Shown here one piece after another: positions 7,983 through 16,076 of a DNA stretch of 64,000 nt. The DNA lies in contig JAIXOU010000106.1 of the NCBI GenBank assembly GCA_027486585.1, forward strand, positions 140,541 to 204,540, in the 5' to 3' direction. A program made the position numbers and the translations under genes. The stretch comes from Verrucomicrobiaceae bacterium. Its GTDB lineage: Bacteria > Verrucomicrobiota > Verrucomicrobiia > Verrucomicrobiales > Verrucomicrobiaceae. The notes under the pieces were generated by a model. That model had not been told where the DNA came from. It searched no databases and was given only the letters and a program-made list of their open reading frames with translations. Position 1 is the first letter of the stretch. Each line of letters opens with the position of its first letter.

Positions 7983-9182
7983 TCATGCACCTGCAAAGCG
8001 CCCCATGAACAGGATTAATCCTGTCGGTCGATGTCTGATAACCCACAGGAAAGGATGATTGGCGACGAAGATGGCACTGCGGCGCTTAGGTTTATCTTCT
8101 GGTTTACCAAACGGCTCTGCGGCAGTTGTCGTAGCCGTGGCCTCTGCACCCAATTCATTCACTTCGATGGTGGCCTCATGCTGTACTTGATCCACCCAGC
8201 ACGGTTTCTGTCGGATCATTCCCCCTAAATCGGCCGCATTTTCTTCAAACACATCTTTGGCACCAAGCGCCTGCCACATGCCTTGCAAGTTAAGCTGTGC
8301 GCTGAAGGCAAAACGCGGGAGCATGACGCTCACATCCGCATCTCTCAGTCCACCGATCATCTTGGCCCATCCCTCAGGGTTCAAGCAAAGCTCCACCGAC
8401 TCACGATCTGCTTCCGTTCTAGGCAAAAGAAATGTCATGACAAAGTCGCCTCCGCCGAAGGGCATCTCAACGCTTTGCCAAGTAGGAGCGTCAGCAAAGA
8501 GAAAAGCATTTGTCTGGGCCATCAGAGGCAACATCGACTGGGCTCCATCGGCTTTCGTAAACACTCGCGGCTTAGTCGCCTTGGGATCAAATCGCTTGGC
8601 CCAAGCAGATTTGAGATAAACTGAGTTCACCAGCAAAAGTGCTATTCCTGGCTGCTGAAATTGATTCGGTCCGACGAGGTCAGTGATCCGACCACGCGTC
8701 TTTTCACGAATCCATTGATTCACCTTCTTGGCCGAACCCACAGCATCCGATCCAGGCAGCGTTTGAATCATGGCTCCATAGTGTTTTTCAATCCATGAAC
8801 CATAATCCGGCTCAAGCATGGCCTGTGGCGGAACCCAGATCGAATTGGCCACCTCTAGGAGAATCCCATGACTAGCAGCGCTTGAAGCAAGAGCTTGGCG
8901 AATGGTTTCAGCGTCCTTGGCGCGCTTGTCTTGATTCGCAGAAAGATGCGCCATATTCAAAAGCTGGCGTTGAGTCTCTCCTCGCGCACCCTCGGCCAAC
9001 ATGGAAACAAGCCGATGACCACTGAAGGGCGAAAAACAAAAGTTTCCTTGTGTCATTTGCCTGAAGAGCTGGAACATCTCCCACGCGTGAGCATTTGGCC
9101 CATCCCCTGCGCGAAATTCAGATGATTGCGCCATGATCGAAAAGCTGCACGCCAGCCAGAGACTCAATATTCGCAAAATCAT
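7983..9182 (-). CDS. Secreted serpin-family protease inhibitor
   Basis: This is a full-length serpin of 399 residues with a signal peptide (MILRILSLWLACSFSIMA). It shows the N-terminal FRAGDGPNAHAWEMFQLFRQ, the internal NSVYLKSAWAKRFDPKAT block, and the C-terminal signature FLWVIRHRPTGLILFMGR. The reactive-centre hinge reads ELGAEATATTTAA, with the small residues needed for loop insertion, so it should act as a suicide inhibitor rather than a non-inhibitory member. The segment after the hinge is polar and basic (KPEDKPKRR), so the scissile bond may follow a basic residue and the target may be trypsin-like; this is inference. It is divergent from the dehydratase gene with about 110 bp between them. 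Serpins are uncommon in bacteria. Confidence 0.93.
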   Translation of the reverse strand: MILRILSLWLACSFSIMAQSSEFRAGDGPNAHAWEMFQLFRQMTQGNFCFSPFSGHRLVSMLAEGARGETQRQLLNMAHLSANQDKRAKDAETIRQALASSAASHGILLEVANSIWVPPQAMLEPDYGSWIEKHYGAMIQTLPGSDAVGSAKKVNQWIREKTRGRITDLVGPNQFQQPGIALLLVNSVYLKSAWAKRFDPKATKPRVFTKADGAQSMLPLMAQTNAFLFADAPTWQSVEMPFGGGDFVMTFLLPRTEADRESVELCLNPEGWAKMIGGLRDADVSVMLPRFAFSAQLNLQGMWQALGAKDVFEENAADLGGMIRQKPCWVDQVQHEATIEVNELGAEATATTTAAEPFGKPEDKPKRRSAIFVANHPFLWVIRHRPTGLILFMGRFAGA

Positions 9183-9291
9183 GGGGCCATTAAATCCAAT
9201 CCGAAGCTTCCTGACAATCACTAAACAGACATCACTTTTCAATGATTCTCCTCTGGCAACTTCGCCACATCTGCTGACAATACCGACCCTC

Positions 9292-11016
9292 ATGACACGT
9301 AAAACCCCTGAAGAACTCCGCTCTTGGCGCTGGTATGGCCGCGATGAACTCCGATCCTTTGGCCATCGCTCCCGGGCGAAACAGGCTGGCTGGGGTGCTG
9401 AGGATTATGTGGGAAAACCAGTCATCGGCATTCTGAACACTTGGTCAGAACAAAACTCCTGCCACATGCATCTGAAGCTCACGGCAGACGCTGTGCGCCG
9501 TGGCATTCTGCAAGCAGGCGGTCATCCGATGGAAATTCCGGTGCTCTCAGCTGGCGAGATGCTGACCAAGCCCACAGCAATGTTTCACCGCAACCTGCTG
9601 GCCATGGAGACTGAAGAAGTGCTGCGGGCCAATCCTCTCGATGGCGCGGTTCTGCTGGGTGGTTGTGACAAATCTACCCCTGGCCTGTTGATGGGTGCCT
9701 TCAGCATGGACATCCCCGTCATTTACATGCCTTGCGGGCCGATGATGAAAGGCAACTGGCGCGGCGAGACCCTAGGTAGTGGCAGCGACGTCTGGAAATA
9801 TTGGGATGAAAAACGCGCAGGCAACCTGACCTGGGACCAATGGTGCGAAATCGAAGACGGCATCGCCCGTGGCCCTGGCCATTGCATGACCATGGGCACT
9901 GCGTCCACATTAACGGCGCTGGCAGAAACGCTTGGCCTTTGCATGCCTGGTGCCTCATCCATCCCAGCCGTGGACAGCGCTCATCTGCGTGCAGCATCAG
10001 CTGCGGGCCGACAAATCATTGAAAATGTCTGGCTGGATTTAAAGCCCTCTAAGATCGTCACCGAAAGCTCCTTTGATAACGCTATAGCCGTCGATATGGC
10101 TCTCGGCGGCAGCACCAATGCGATCGTTCATCTAGTGGCCATGGCAGGCCGACTCGGCATCAAACTGCCCTTGGAAAAATTTGATGAAATCAGCCGTCGC
10201 GTTCCTTTACTGGCTAATCTGCGACCTGCTGGCAAGTATCTCATGGAAGAGTTCTACTTGGCTGGTGGTATCAAAGCTCTGCTCCATGGCATGAGTTCCC
10301 TGCTAGACATGCAAGCACTCACCATCACAGGCAAGACCTTGGCAGAAAATGTAGCCGGCTGTGAGACCTACAATCAGGATGTCATTCGCTCCCCAGAAAA
10401 CGCCATCCAACCGGACGGCGGCACCGCCATTCTTCGCGGCAATCTGTGTCCCGATGGAGCCGTGATCAAGCACGCAGCAGCCACCCCAGAACTCTGTCAG
10501 CATACAGGCCCAGCGCTCGTCTTTGACAGCTACCCCGAGATGAAGGCTAAGATCGATGACCTAGAGTTGGATGTCACCAAGGATACCGTCCTCATCCTCC
10601 GCAACGCAGGTCCGGTCGGCGCACCCGGCATGCCTGAGTGGGGCCAGCTGCCCATTCCGAAAAAGCTCATCCTGCAAGGCATCCGCGACATGGTGCGTCT
10701 AAGTGACTGCCGCATGAGCGGCACCAGCTATGGAGCCTGCGCCCTGCACATTGCCCCAGAATCAGCCGTCGGCGGCCCACTGGCTTTTGTGCAAAACGGC
10801 GACCTCATTGAACTGGATGTGCCTAACCGTAAACTGCACCTGCATGTCAGCGAAGAGGAGTTAGCCAAGCGCCGCGCCGCCTGGAAGCCAGCCCCGCCCC
10901 GCTACCACCGAGGTTACGCCAAGCTCTTCGTCGATCACGTTACCCAAGCCAATGAAGGGGCTGACTTTGACTTCTTGCAGCATGGTCCAAGCGTACCCGA
11001 GCCTGAGATCTTTTAA
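9292..11016 (+). CDS. IlvD/Edd-family sugar-acid dehydratase
   Basis: The enzyme has 574 residues and belongs to the Fe-S dehydratases. Cluster ligands are visible as Cys57 (EQNSCHMH), Cys125 (GGCDKSTPG) and Cys198 (GHCMTMGTAST), and the C-terminal DCRMSGTSYGACALHI motif is intact. The N-terminal RSWRWYGRDELRSFGHRSRAKQ segment resembles L-arabonate/pentonate dehydratases more than amino-acid IlvD enzymes, so the likely reaction is removal of water from an aldonic acid to a 2-keto-3-deoxy acid. The ATG at 9292 is chosen over one 53 codons upstream because the added residues have no family similarity. DapA-family (15,100) and KDPG-aldolase-like (27,040) genes in the window could act downstream. 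Confidence 0.85.
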   Translation: MTRKTPEELRSWRWYGRDELRSFGHRSRAKQAGWGAEDYVGKPVIGILNTWSEQNSCHMHLKLTADAVRRGILQAGGHPMEIPVLSAGEMLTKPTAMFHRNLLAMETEEVLRANPLDGAVLLGGCDKSTPGLLMGAFSMDIPVIYMPCGPMMKGNWRGETLGSGSDVWKYWDEKRAGNLTWDQWCEIEDGIARGPGHCMTMGTASTLTALAETLGLCMPGASSIPAVDSAHLRAASAAGRQIIENVWLDLKPSKIVTESSFDNAIAVDMALGGSTNAIVHLVAMAGRLGIKLPLEKFDEISRRVPLLANLRPAGKYLMEEFYLAGGIKALLHGMSSLLDMQALTITGKTLAENVAGCETYNQDVIRSPENAIQPDGGTAILRGNLCPDGAVIKHAAATPELCQHTGPALVFDSYPEMKAKIDDLELDVTKDTVLILRNAGPVGAPGMPEWGQLPIPKKLILQGIRDMVRLSDCRMSGTSYGACALHIAPESAVGGPLAFVQNGDLIELDVPNRKLHLHVSEEELAKRRAAWKPAPPRYHRGYAKLFVDHVTQANEGADFDFLQHGPSVPEPEIF

Positions 11017-11061
11017 AGCCTTCAAGGCTGGGATCAAAACAGCAGTCCAGAAAGTTAGCAA

Positions 11062-11095
11062 AAGAGCGCCGATTGAGGGTTCAATCGGCGTTCTT
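11062..11095. terminator. Bidirectional terminator-like hairpin
   Basis: An inverted repeat with a 15-bp stem (one G-U pair) and a GGGT loop lies between the convergent dehydratase and OmpA-like genes. Arms are 11062-11076 and 11081-11095; the core is CGCCGATTGA/TCAATCGGCG flanked by AAGAG and TTCTT. The A-rich left and T-rich right edges fit termination in both directions. Confidence 0.75.
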
Positions 11096-11137
11096 CAATG
11101 AATTAATCTGAACTGTTTGTGGAAGTCAGCATCTCAA

Positions 11138-12118
11138 TCACTTAACGATGAGCACCTCCACCTTACGCATCTCTGCTGCTTTTTCAGGAGCTAAATCAGC
11201 CGCAGCTTGAAACGACCCCATGGACAATAAGCTGATCCGACCATTTGCGATACCTGCTCGGCGAAAGACATCCTGAACAGCTGTGGCTCGGGATTTTGAG
11301 AGACTTAAATTATAATTGGAGTCACCCGATTTGTCAGCAAACCCACGGATTTCGATTCGAGCAGAACTGTCATTTTTGACAGCTTCGATAACAGAGACAA
11401 GCTTGGAAGCTTCAGATTCTCCGAGAACCGAAGAATCTCTACCAAATAGCAACACAGTGGAGCCTGGCAGTGGTGCTTGAGCCGATGCAATGCTGCTAGA
11501 GTTACTGGTTGGCGGAGCAGAAACTTGGACTGGCATAGCAGACGCTTTTTGTTGCTTAGCATCGAGTGCTGACAACATTTTAGCGGTTTCCTGCTGCGCC
11601 TGCTGAAGCTGCCGAAGACTTTCGATCACGGCTGCGTCGGTGGCAGAAGAAGCTGCGGGTGCTGTAGTCATTTTGGCTTCAGCAAGCTTGGCCGCTGCGA
11701 GTGCGGCGACCTTTGATTCCATAGCCACCTTGGCAGCTTCATCTTCGCGTTTACGTGCTGCGTTAATGCTAGCAGACAGACTTTGCACCTTATCTTCCGG
11801 AAGACTGGCCTTGATGATGTCTAGGTAAGCCGCAGCTTTGGCATGATCACCATTAGCCATAGCCTCAATGAAAGGCGTGAGGTCCGGAGCAGAAGCCTCA
11901 ACGACAGGTGGCGTCTCCATGACTAAGGGGACTGGCATTGGCTCAAGAACCTGCTCTTGGGTCGGTGGGCGCTCAGTGACTACATCCTTGGACATAGCAT
12001 CTGCCAAAGGCGTAAACCCTTCTGTCTGCTGGACCACTTTAGGCAAATAGTAGGCTAGCGCGGAGAGGACGCACAGGATGATAAGAGGAAAGATTGCTCG
12101 TTTCATAACTGGATTCAA
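11138..12118 (-). CDS. OmpA-like peptidoglycan-associated protein with coiled coil
   Basis: The protein has 326 residues: an N-terminal membrane anchor (FPLIILCVLSALAYYLP), a long Ala/Glu/Lys-rich helical region (residues 90-200) likely to form a coiled coil, and a C-terminal OmpA domain (residues 215-326). The domain has VLLFGRDSSVL, IRGFADKSGDSNYNLSLSKSRA and ISLLSMG, with the Asp/Arg pattern that binds diaminopimelate. It is anchored in the inner membrane or as an uncleaved signal anchor and should reach the peptidoglycan. It lies 24 bp downstream of the ammonium transporter gene on the same strand, an unusual partner; whether they work together is unknown. Confidence 0.85.
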   Translation of the reverse strand: MNPVMKRAIFPLIILCVLSALAYYLPKVVQQTEGFTPLADAMSKDVVTERPPTQEQVLEPMPVPLVMETPPVVEASAPDLTPFIEAMANGDHAKAAAYLDIIKASLPEDKVQSLSASINAARKREDEAAKVAMESKVAALAAAKLAEAKMTTAPAASSATDAAVIESLRQLQQAQQETAKMLSALDAKQQKASAMPVQVSAPPTSNSSSIASAQAPLPGSTVLLFGRDSSVLGESEASKLVSVIEAVKNDSSARIEIRGFADKSGDSNYNLSLSKSRATAVQDVFRRAGIANGRISLLSMGSFQAAADLAPEKAAEMRKVEVLIVK

Positions 12119-12142
12119 TTTTGGAGTGAAAGAGTCGCGAAA

Positions 12143-13687
12143 TTAACGGTCCGCAGTTTTGAAATCGGGATAAGCATTGGTCGCATGCTCAGAAAAATCG
12201 AGCCCCATCTCCTGCTCCTCATCACTAGCACGTAAGCCGATTGTGACGTCGATGACGCGGAAAACAAAATAGGCAACCACAAATGAACCAGCAATGATGA
12301 TGATGGCACCAAAGGTCTGAACACCCAATCGGGCGGCCTTAAAGCCCTCTTCATGGAAGATTGCCACAGCAAGGCAACCGAAAAGACCATTCGCAAGATG
12401 AACGGGAACAGCCCCGACTGGATCGTCGAGACGCCACTTGTCCATCATGACTGTTACGACGGAGCAAAGAACTCCGCCAATAGCCCCTACAAACATGGCG
12501 CTAAAAGGTGTGAAAATATCCGAACCCGCCGTAACCGCGACACAGCCTGCCAAAAGACCGTTCATCGTTGAAGCCGCATCAGGCACGCCCCGCAGCTTCC
12601 AGATTAGCAAAAGACCAAAGAGTCCACCGGCTGAACCGGCGATACATGTATTGACAGCGATACGTCCGATTTCAGCCTTACCCGTTAGCGTGGAACCAGC
12701 GTTGAAAGCAAACCAAGCCATGAAGAGAATGAACGTGCCAAGGAACATTAGCGGAACGTTATGACCAGGCATACTGCGCGGCGTGCCGTCCTCTGCATAT
12801 TTACCGAGTCGTGGGCCTACCACCATAATACCAGCTAATGCAGAAGCACCGCCGATACCGTGCACCACTGCAGAGCCCGCGAAGTCATGAAAGCCGAGCG
12901 CCTCCAACCAACCACGACCACCGCCAAAGTTTGGCTCAAAACCCGTGCTCAGACTACCCCAAGCCCAGTGACCAAAGATCGGGTAAACGATCCCTGAAAA
13001 TAGAGCCGTGTAGGCCATGTAACCAATAAACTTGGTGCGTTCAGCCATAGCACCCGAAGCGATGGTGCAGGCTGCTCCTGCAAAAACGACCTGGAAGAAC
13101 CAAAAGGTCCACAAAGGACTGTCGGCAGTGAAGTTGGATAACCAAAAACTATGCCCACCAATAAAGCCTCCTGAGGAAGGGCCATACATGAGAGTGAATC
13201 CGAAAAGCAGATAACAGATGGCTGCGGAACAGAAATCCAGGAGCCCCTTCATCGCGCAATTGATGGAGTTTTTAGCACGCACCGCGCCCATTTCCAAAAG
13301 GGCAAATCCAGCCTGCATGAAGAAAACCATGATCCCAGCCACAAGCGTCCAAACGTGGTCAATGTTCTTCTGCATTGCAGGGCGCTCATGCTTCACTTCG
13401 TTAATCGGTTTTTCATAGTTGCGGAGCTTTGTTTCCAATTCGTAAACTTTGTTCTGCAAAAATTGCGGATTGCCAGGCTTTGCGGCTTGCTGCGTGGCGA
13501 TTTTCTTTTGCATCTGCAACAGCTCTTCTTGCTGCTTCGTCTGAAGAGCTCGGAGCTCTGCTTCAAGAGCGTTTTGAGCTGGGATACCACTGGTGGTTAG
13601 GAAGATTGCTCCAACCACGCAAGCCATGGCAAGAAGTCTGCGGGAGAAGTACCCTTTATGAGTGAAAGATGAGCGGAGTTGATTCAT
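12143..13687 (-). CDS. amt: Ammonium transporter with N-terminal coiled-coil extension
   Basis: The C-terminal 430 residues are a complete Amt/MEP channel with about 11 membrane segments. Landmarks are FFMQAGFALLEMGAVRAKN, FQVVFAGAACTIASGAMAERT, the first pore His in FAGSAVVHGIGGASALAG and the second in VPVHLANGLFG. Ahead of it lie a signal-like segment (residues 9-35) and a 50-residue Gln/Glu/Leu-rich coiled coil (ALEAELRALQTKQQEELLQM onward), which ordinary Amt proteins lack. I use the ATG at 13687 because it immediately precedes the signal peptide. The usual GlnK/GlnB partner is not next to it; two unknown genes lie upstream and an OmpA-like gene downstream on the same strand. The coiled coil may be periplasmic. 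Confidence 0.93.
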   Translation of the reverse strand: MNQLRSSFTHKGYFSRRLLAMACVVGAIFLTTSGIPAQNALEAELRALQTKQQEELLQMQKKIATQQAAKPGNPQFLQNKVYELETKLRNYEKPINEVKHERPAMQKNIDHVWTLVAGIMVFFMQAGFALLEMGAVRAKNSINCAMKGLLDFCSAAICYLLFGFTLMYGPSSGGFIGGHSFWLSNFTADSPLWTFWFFQVVFAGAACTIASGAMAERTKFIGYMAYTALFSGIVYPIFGHWAWGSLSTGFEPNFGGGRGWLEALGFHDFAGSAVVHGIGGASALAGIMVVGPRLGKYAEDGTPRSMPGHNVPLMFLGTFILFMAWFAFNAGSTLTGKAEIGRIAVNTCIAGSAGGLFGLLLIWKLRGVPDAASTMNGLLAGCVAVTAGSDIFTPFSAMFVGAIGGVLCSVVTVMMDKWRLDDPVGAVPVHLANGLFGCLAVAIFHEEGFKAARLGVQTFGAIIIIAGSFVVAYFVFRVIDVTIGLRASDEEQEMGLDFSEHATNAYPDFKTADR

Positions 13688-13734
13688 GGGAGATGTCGGT
13701 TGAGTGAAACCAGATTGTTTTGATTGTGATTGGA

Positions 13735-14451
13735 TTAACCGATTTTGGCGCAAAACTCGGCTACTTCCTTTTCCAAGGTGGCACGGATGGGCCGACTTGG
13801 GATTTTGGCGGTGATTTCCGCACCGATTTCGGCAAAGCTTGGCGCATCACAGGGTCGGGTTGTATCGATCCCCTTGCGCTGGATCGCTGCGCCAATAAGA
13901 CGTGCGGCCTGCGCTTGCGAAAGCACCTTTGTCATGATGTTTTCTAAGCCTTGACTGGCTTCATTCCAGGTCATGTTTGAATTTGATTGGGCTGGTGGTT
14001 GGTGGTTGGTCAGATTGGCAGTTGGGAGCCTATCAGGGACAGTGTTTTCGGGAAGCTTAGCAGCCATGCTCAATGCCATCACGACTGGGTTATCCTGCTT
14101 CAATGAGCCACGGATATGGGCCGTAGAGATCACTTTCTTCGCAGCAATCTCTAACTCCCCTAATCGAGCATCCGGTTTACTGAGAAGAACCAATTGGCTC
14201 TGACGTGAAAAAAGCACCAGGAGCTGAGCTTTTTCGAACCGCAAAAAGAACACTTTCGGTGGCAATCGCGCACTCGTCTCATAATGCGCAGCCATCAGCA
14301 GCAGCGTCTGCATCAATTGACTTCGATTACTCGGAGATAGCGGCAGACTATCAGCTTCCACCTCGCCATTGACTAGGAGGCAGGCTCCTAAAATCCCAAA
14401 AGACTCGCTCACATTTACAGAATCACGATTGTGCTGGCGGCGTTTACTCAT
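13735..14451 (-). CDS. Unknown protein, possibly roadblock/LC7-like
   Basis: This 238-residue soluble protein was not assigned with confidence. Residues 15-115 (GILGACLLVNGEVEADSLP, ARLPPKVFFLRFEKAQLLVL, QLVLLSKPDARLGELE) have the strand and helix pattern of a roadblock/LC7-type dimerisation domain, which often serves small GTPases or signalling scaffolds. A variable linker (NLTNHQPPAQSNSN) leads to a C-terminal domain ending in a short helix pair. Its start overlaps the previous gene by 8 bp and it ends 47 bp before the transporter gene, so the three form an operon. A regulatory role toward the transporter is conjecture. Confidence 0.7.
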   Translation of the reverse strand: MSKRRQHNRDSVNVSESFGILGACLLVNGEVEADSLPLSPSNRSQLMQTLLLMAAHYETSARLPPKVFFLRFEKAQLLVLFSRQSQLVLLSKPDARLGELEIAAKKVISTAHIRGSLKQDNPVVMALSMAAKLPENTVPDRLPTANLTNHQPPAQSNSNMTWNEASQGLENIMTKVLSQAQAARLIGAAIQRKGIDTTRPCDAPSFAEIGAEITAKIPSRPIRATLEKEVAEFCAKIG

Positions 14452-14797
14452 CAGGCGCTTCCTCCAGCAATTTAATCGTCATCGTCACAGTCAATTCTTC
14501 AGGAGAGATCAAGGCACGTTGAGGTTTGTGTTCGTTGTCGTAAAGGACCGCTCCGCAAAAAGCTGAGCCTTGGACCAGCCCAGCCTGCAGTGAACCAGCG
14601 TTGAGACAGATGTTTAAGTTGACTGACGCCTGACCCAAAAAATCTAGCAAGTCATCAGTCGTTTCACGCAGTGATTCACCAAATCCCTGTAACTCTAGAT
14701 TCAACGGGATCAAAATAGTCTGATCCACAAATGCGTGTATATTTGTATTCAATAGGATTAACTCAAAGTTAAGGCTTCGTTCCGATAAACGAAACAC
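14444..14797 (-). CDS. Unknown small protein upstream of the roadblock-like gene
   Basis: The 117-residue protein has no signal peptide, membrane segment or recognised family. It is acidic, has a Leu-rich middle (LNLELQGFGESLRETTDDLLDFLG) and closes with a beta-like segment (ALISPEELTVTMTIKLLEE). Its 8-bp overlap with the next gene (GATGAGTAA) supports it being a real coding region translated with its neighbour. It heads the probable operon that includes the ammonium transporter; an AT-rich intergenic region precedes it. Confidence 0.6.
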   Translation of the reverse strand: MFRLSERSLNFELILLNTNIHAFVDQTILIPLNLELQGFGESLRETTDDLLDFLGQASVNLNICLNAGSLQAGLVQGSAFCGAVLYDNEHKPQRALISPEELTVTMTIKLLEEAPDE

Positions 14798-15099
14798 GGA
14801 ATTGACTGTGTAAAAGGTAATAAAATGGCAAAGCGCTGCTCTGATGCCATCAATTAATTACAATTCAACCTTATCAAGCCGCACAGTGTCAATCTTTTGT
14901 GAAGACATTGTCACTTATCAGTTAGCTATTTACATCTGCCAAGCACGAAATACCAAGCCAAAGCATTCATAGGCTAGTTCAGAAAGATTGTGTTAAAGGC
15001 GTAAAAAAATAATTTATAAATTTTACACCTGTTGAGAAAATTAATTTAATTCCTAAGCTAAATTATCTTTAGCGGCCACTTTCAACCAAGGCCGAAAAT
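14798..15099. other. AT-rich intergenic region with probable promoter
   Basis: This roughly 300-bp gap between two minus-strand genes is much richer in A+T than its surroundings, especially 14,995-15,070. It contains the perfect palindrome AATTTATAAATT near 15,010 and a short hairpin near 15,070-15,092 (GGCC...GGCC) that could end the DapA-family transcript. It probably holds the promoter of the operon starting at 14,797. No open frame of interest was seen. Confidence 0.4.
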
Positions 15100-16008
15100 T
15101 CAGCGAGCTAGTAGCTCCTTCGCAGCTTTTTCGATGCCAGGCATGAGGTGGGCCGGCAACTCGCTAAGAAGCGGGAGCACCGGCCCCGTATTGGCGATGC
15201 CAGCTAGAGTAACGGCATGATGCAGAACCAAAATGGGGCTATGGGCGTTCCGCTGATCTTCCAGAGGCAGGAAGATCTGCCGGATCTCTTCGGCTTTGGC
15301 ATAGTCTTTGGCCTGGATGGCGTGCAGCATGTCCGTGCTGAGCTGAGGCTTGATACAAACGCAGCCAGCCGTGAAACCCGTAATGCCAAAGTCGCGCAGA
15401 TGAATGATGGCAGGCTGCTCACCAATACCGCTGACGATCAAGTCGGTATTCACCAGAGTGATCAGCTTGCTCAGGTAGGCATCCTGAGCAGGGTCTTCCT
15501 TCACCACAGCATACTTGATCCAGGAAATAAGGCCATCATTGACCAGCTCGGCAGCCAATTCAGGAGTGATGTAACCTTCATCTTTGATGTAGAGCACAGC
15601 TTTCAAACCTGAGCGCTCGACAAAATGGCGAATCGCTGTGGCCACACCCGCAGGCTTGGAGGGAAACAGCGTCGGCAACAGCATTGCCGTCGGGAATTCA
15701 TGGTCCTTCAAAATGGCCGCTTGATCCATCGCCGTGCCATACATAGGCCCCACGCTAGGAACCATCCACATGTCCGCGGGGGCCAACTCACGCAGCATGG
15801 TGAGTAACTCTGCGTATTCGGAAACTGCGATGTTGTAGAGATTCGCATTTCCCCCGTAGAGCAAGGTGCGGATACCGCCAGCATACATGTGCTGGATAAG
15901 CTTCCCATTCTCCTCACGGCTCAAACTCAAATCGGCATTCCGGCAAAGTGGCGGGACGGCGATGACGGAACTGGATAGGTCGGCGGTAGTAACGGGTGTG
16001 GTCTTCAT
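15100..16008 (-). CDS. Dihydrodipicolinate synthase (DapA)-family aldolase or lyase
   Basis: The protein has 302 residues and the (beta/alpha)8 DHDPS/NAL fold pattern: an N-terminal SVIAVPPLCRNADLSLS, the GIRTLLYGGNAN segment replacing the usual GTTGE motif, and a probable Schiff-base lysine in the strand WIKYAVVKED. The changed GTTGE loop argues against lysine biosynthesis and for a 2-keto-acid or keto-deoxy-sugar substrate. I chose the ATG at 16008; a 62-codon upstream extension overlaps the amidase gene and has no similarity. It could take the product of a sugar-acid dehydratase such as the one at 9,292, but the genes are not adjacent. Confidence 0.8.
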   Translation of the reverse strand: MKTTPVTTADLSSSVIAVPPLCRNADLSLSREENGKLIQHMYAGGIRTLLYGGNANLYNIAVSEYAELLTMLRELAPADMWMVPSVGPMYGTAMDQAAILKDHEFPTAMLLPTLFPSKPAGVATAIRHFVERSGLKAVLYIKDEGYITPELAAELVNDGLISWIKYAVVKEDPAQDAYLSKLITLVNTDLIVSGIGEQPAIIHLRDFGITGFTAGCVCIKPQLSTDMLHAIQAKDYAKAEEIRQIFLPLEDQRNAHSPILVLHHAVTLAGIANTGPVLPLLSELPAHLMPGIEKAAKELLAR

Positions 16009-16076
16009 GCGAATCAGCAGTGAAGGGAGTTCAGACGATTCGGCAAATGGAAAGCTCACTAGAGTGAGACTTCCCG

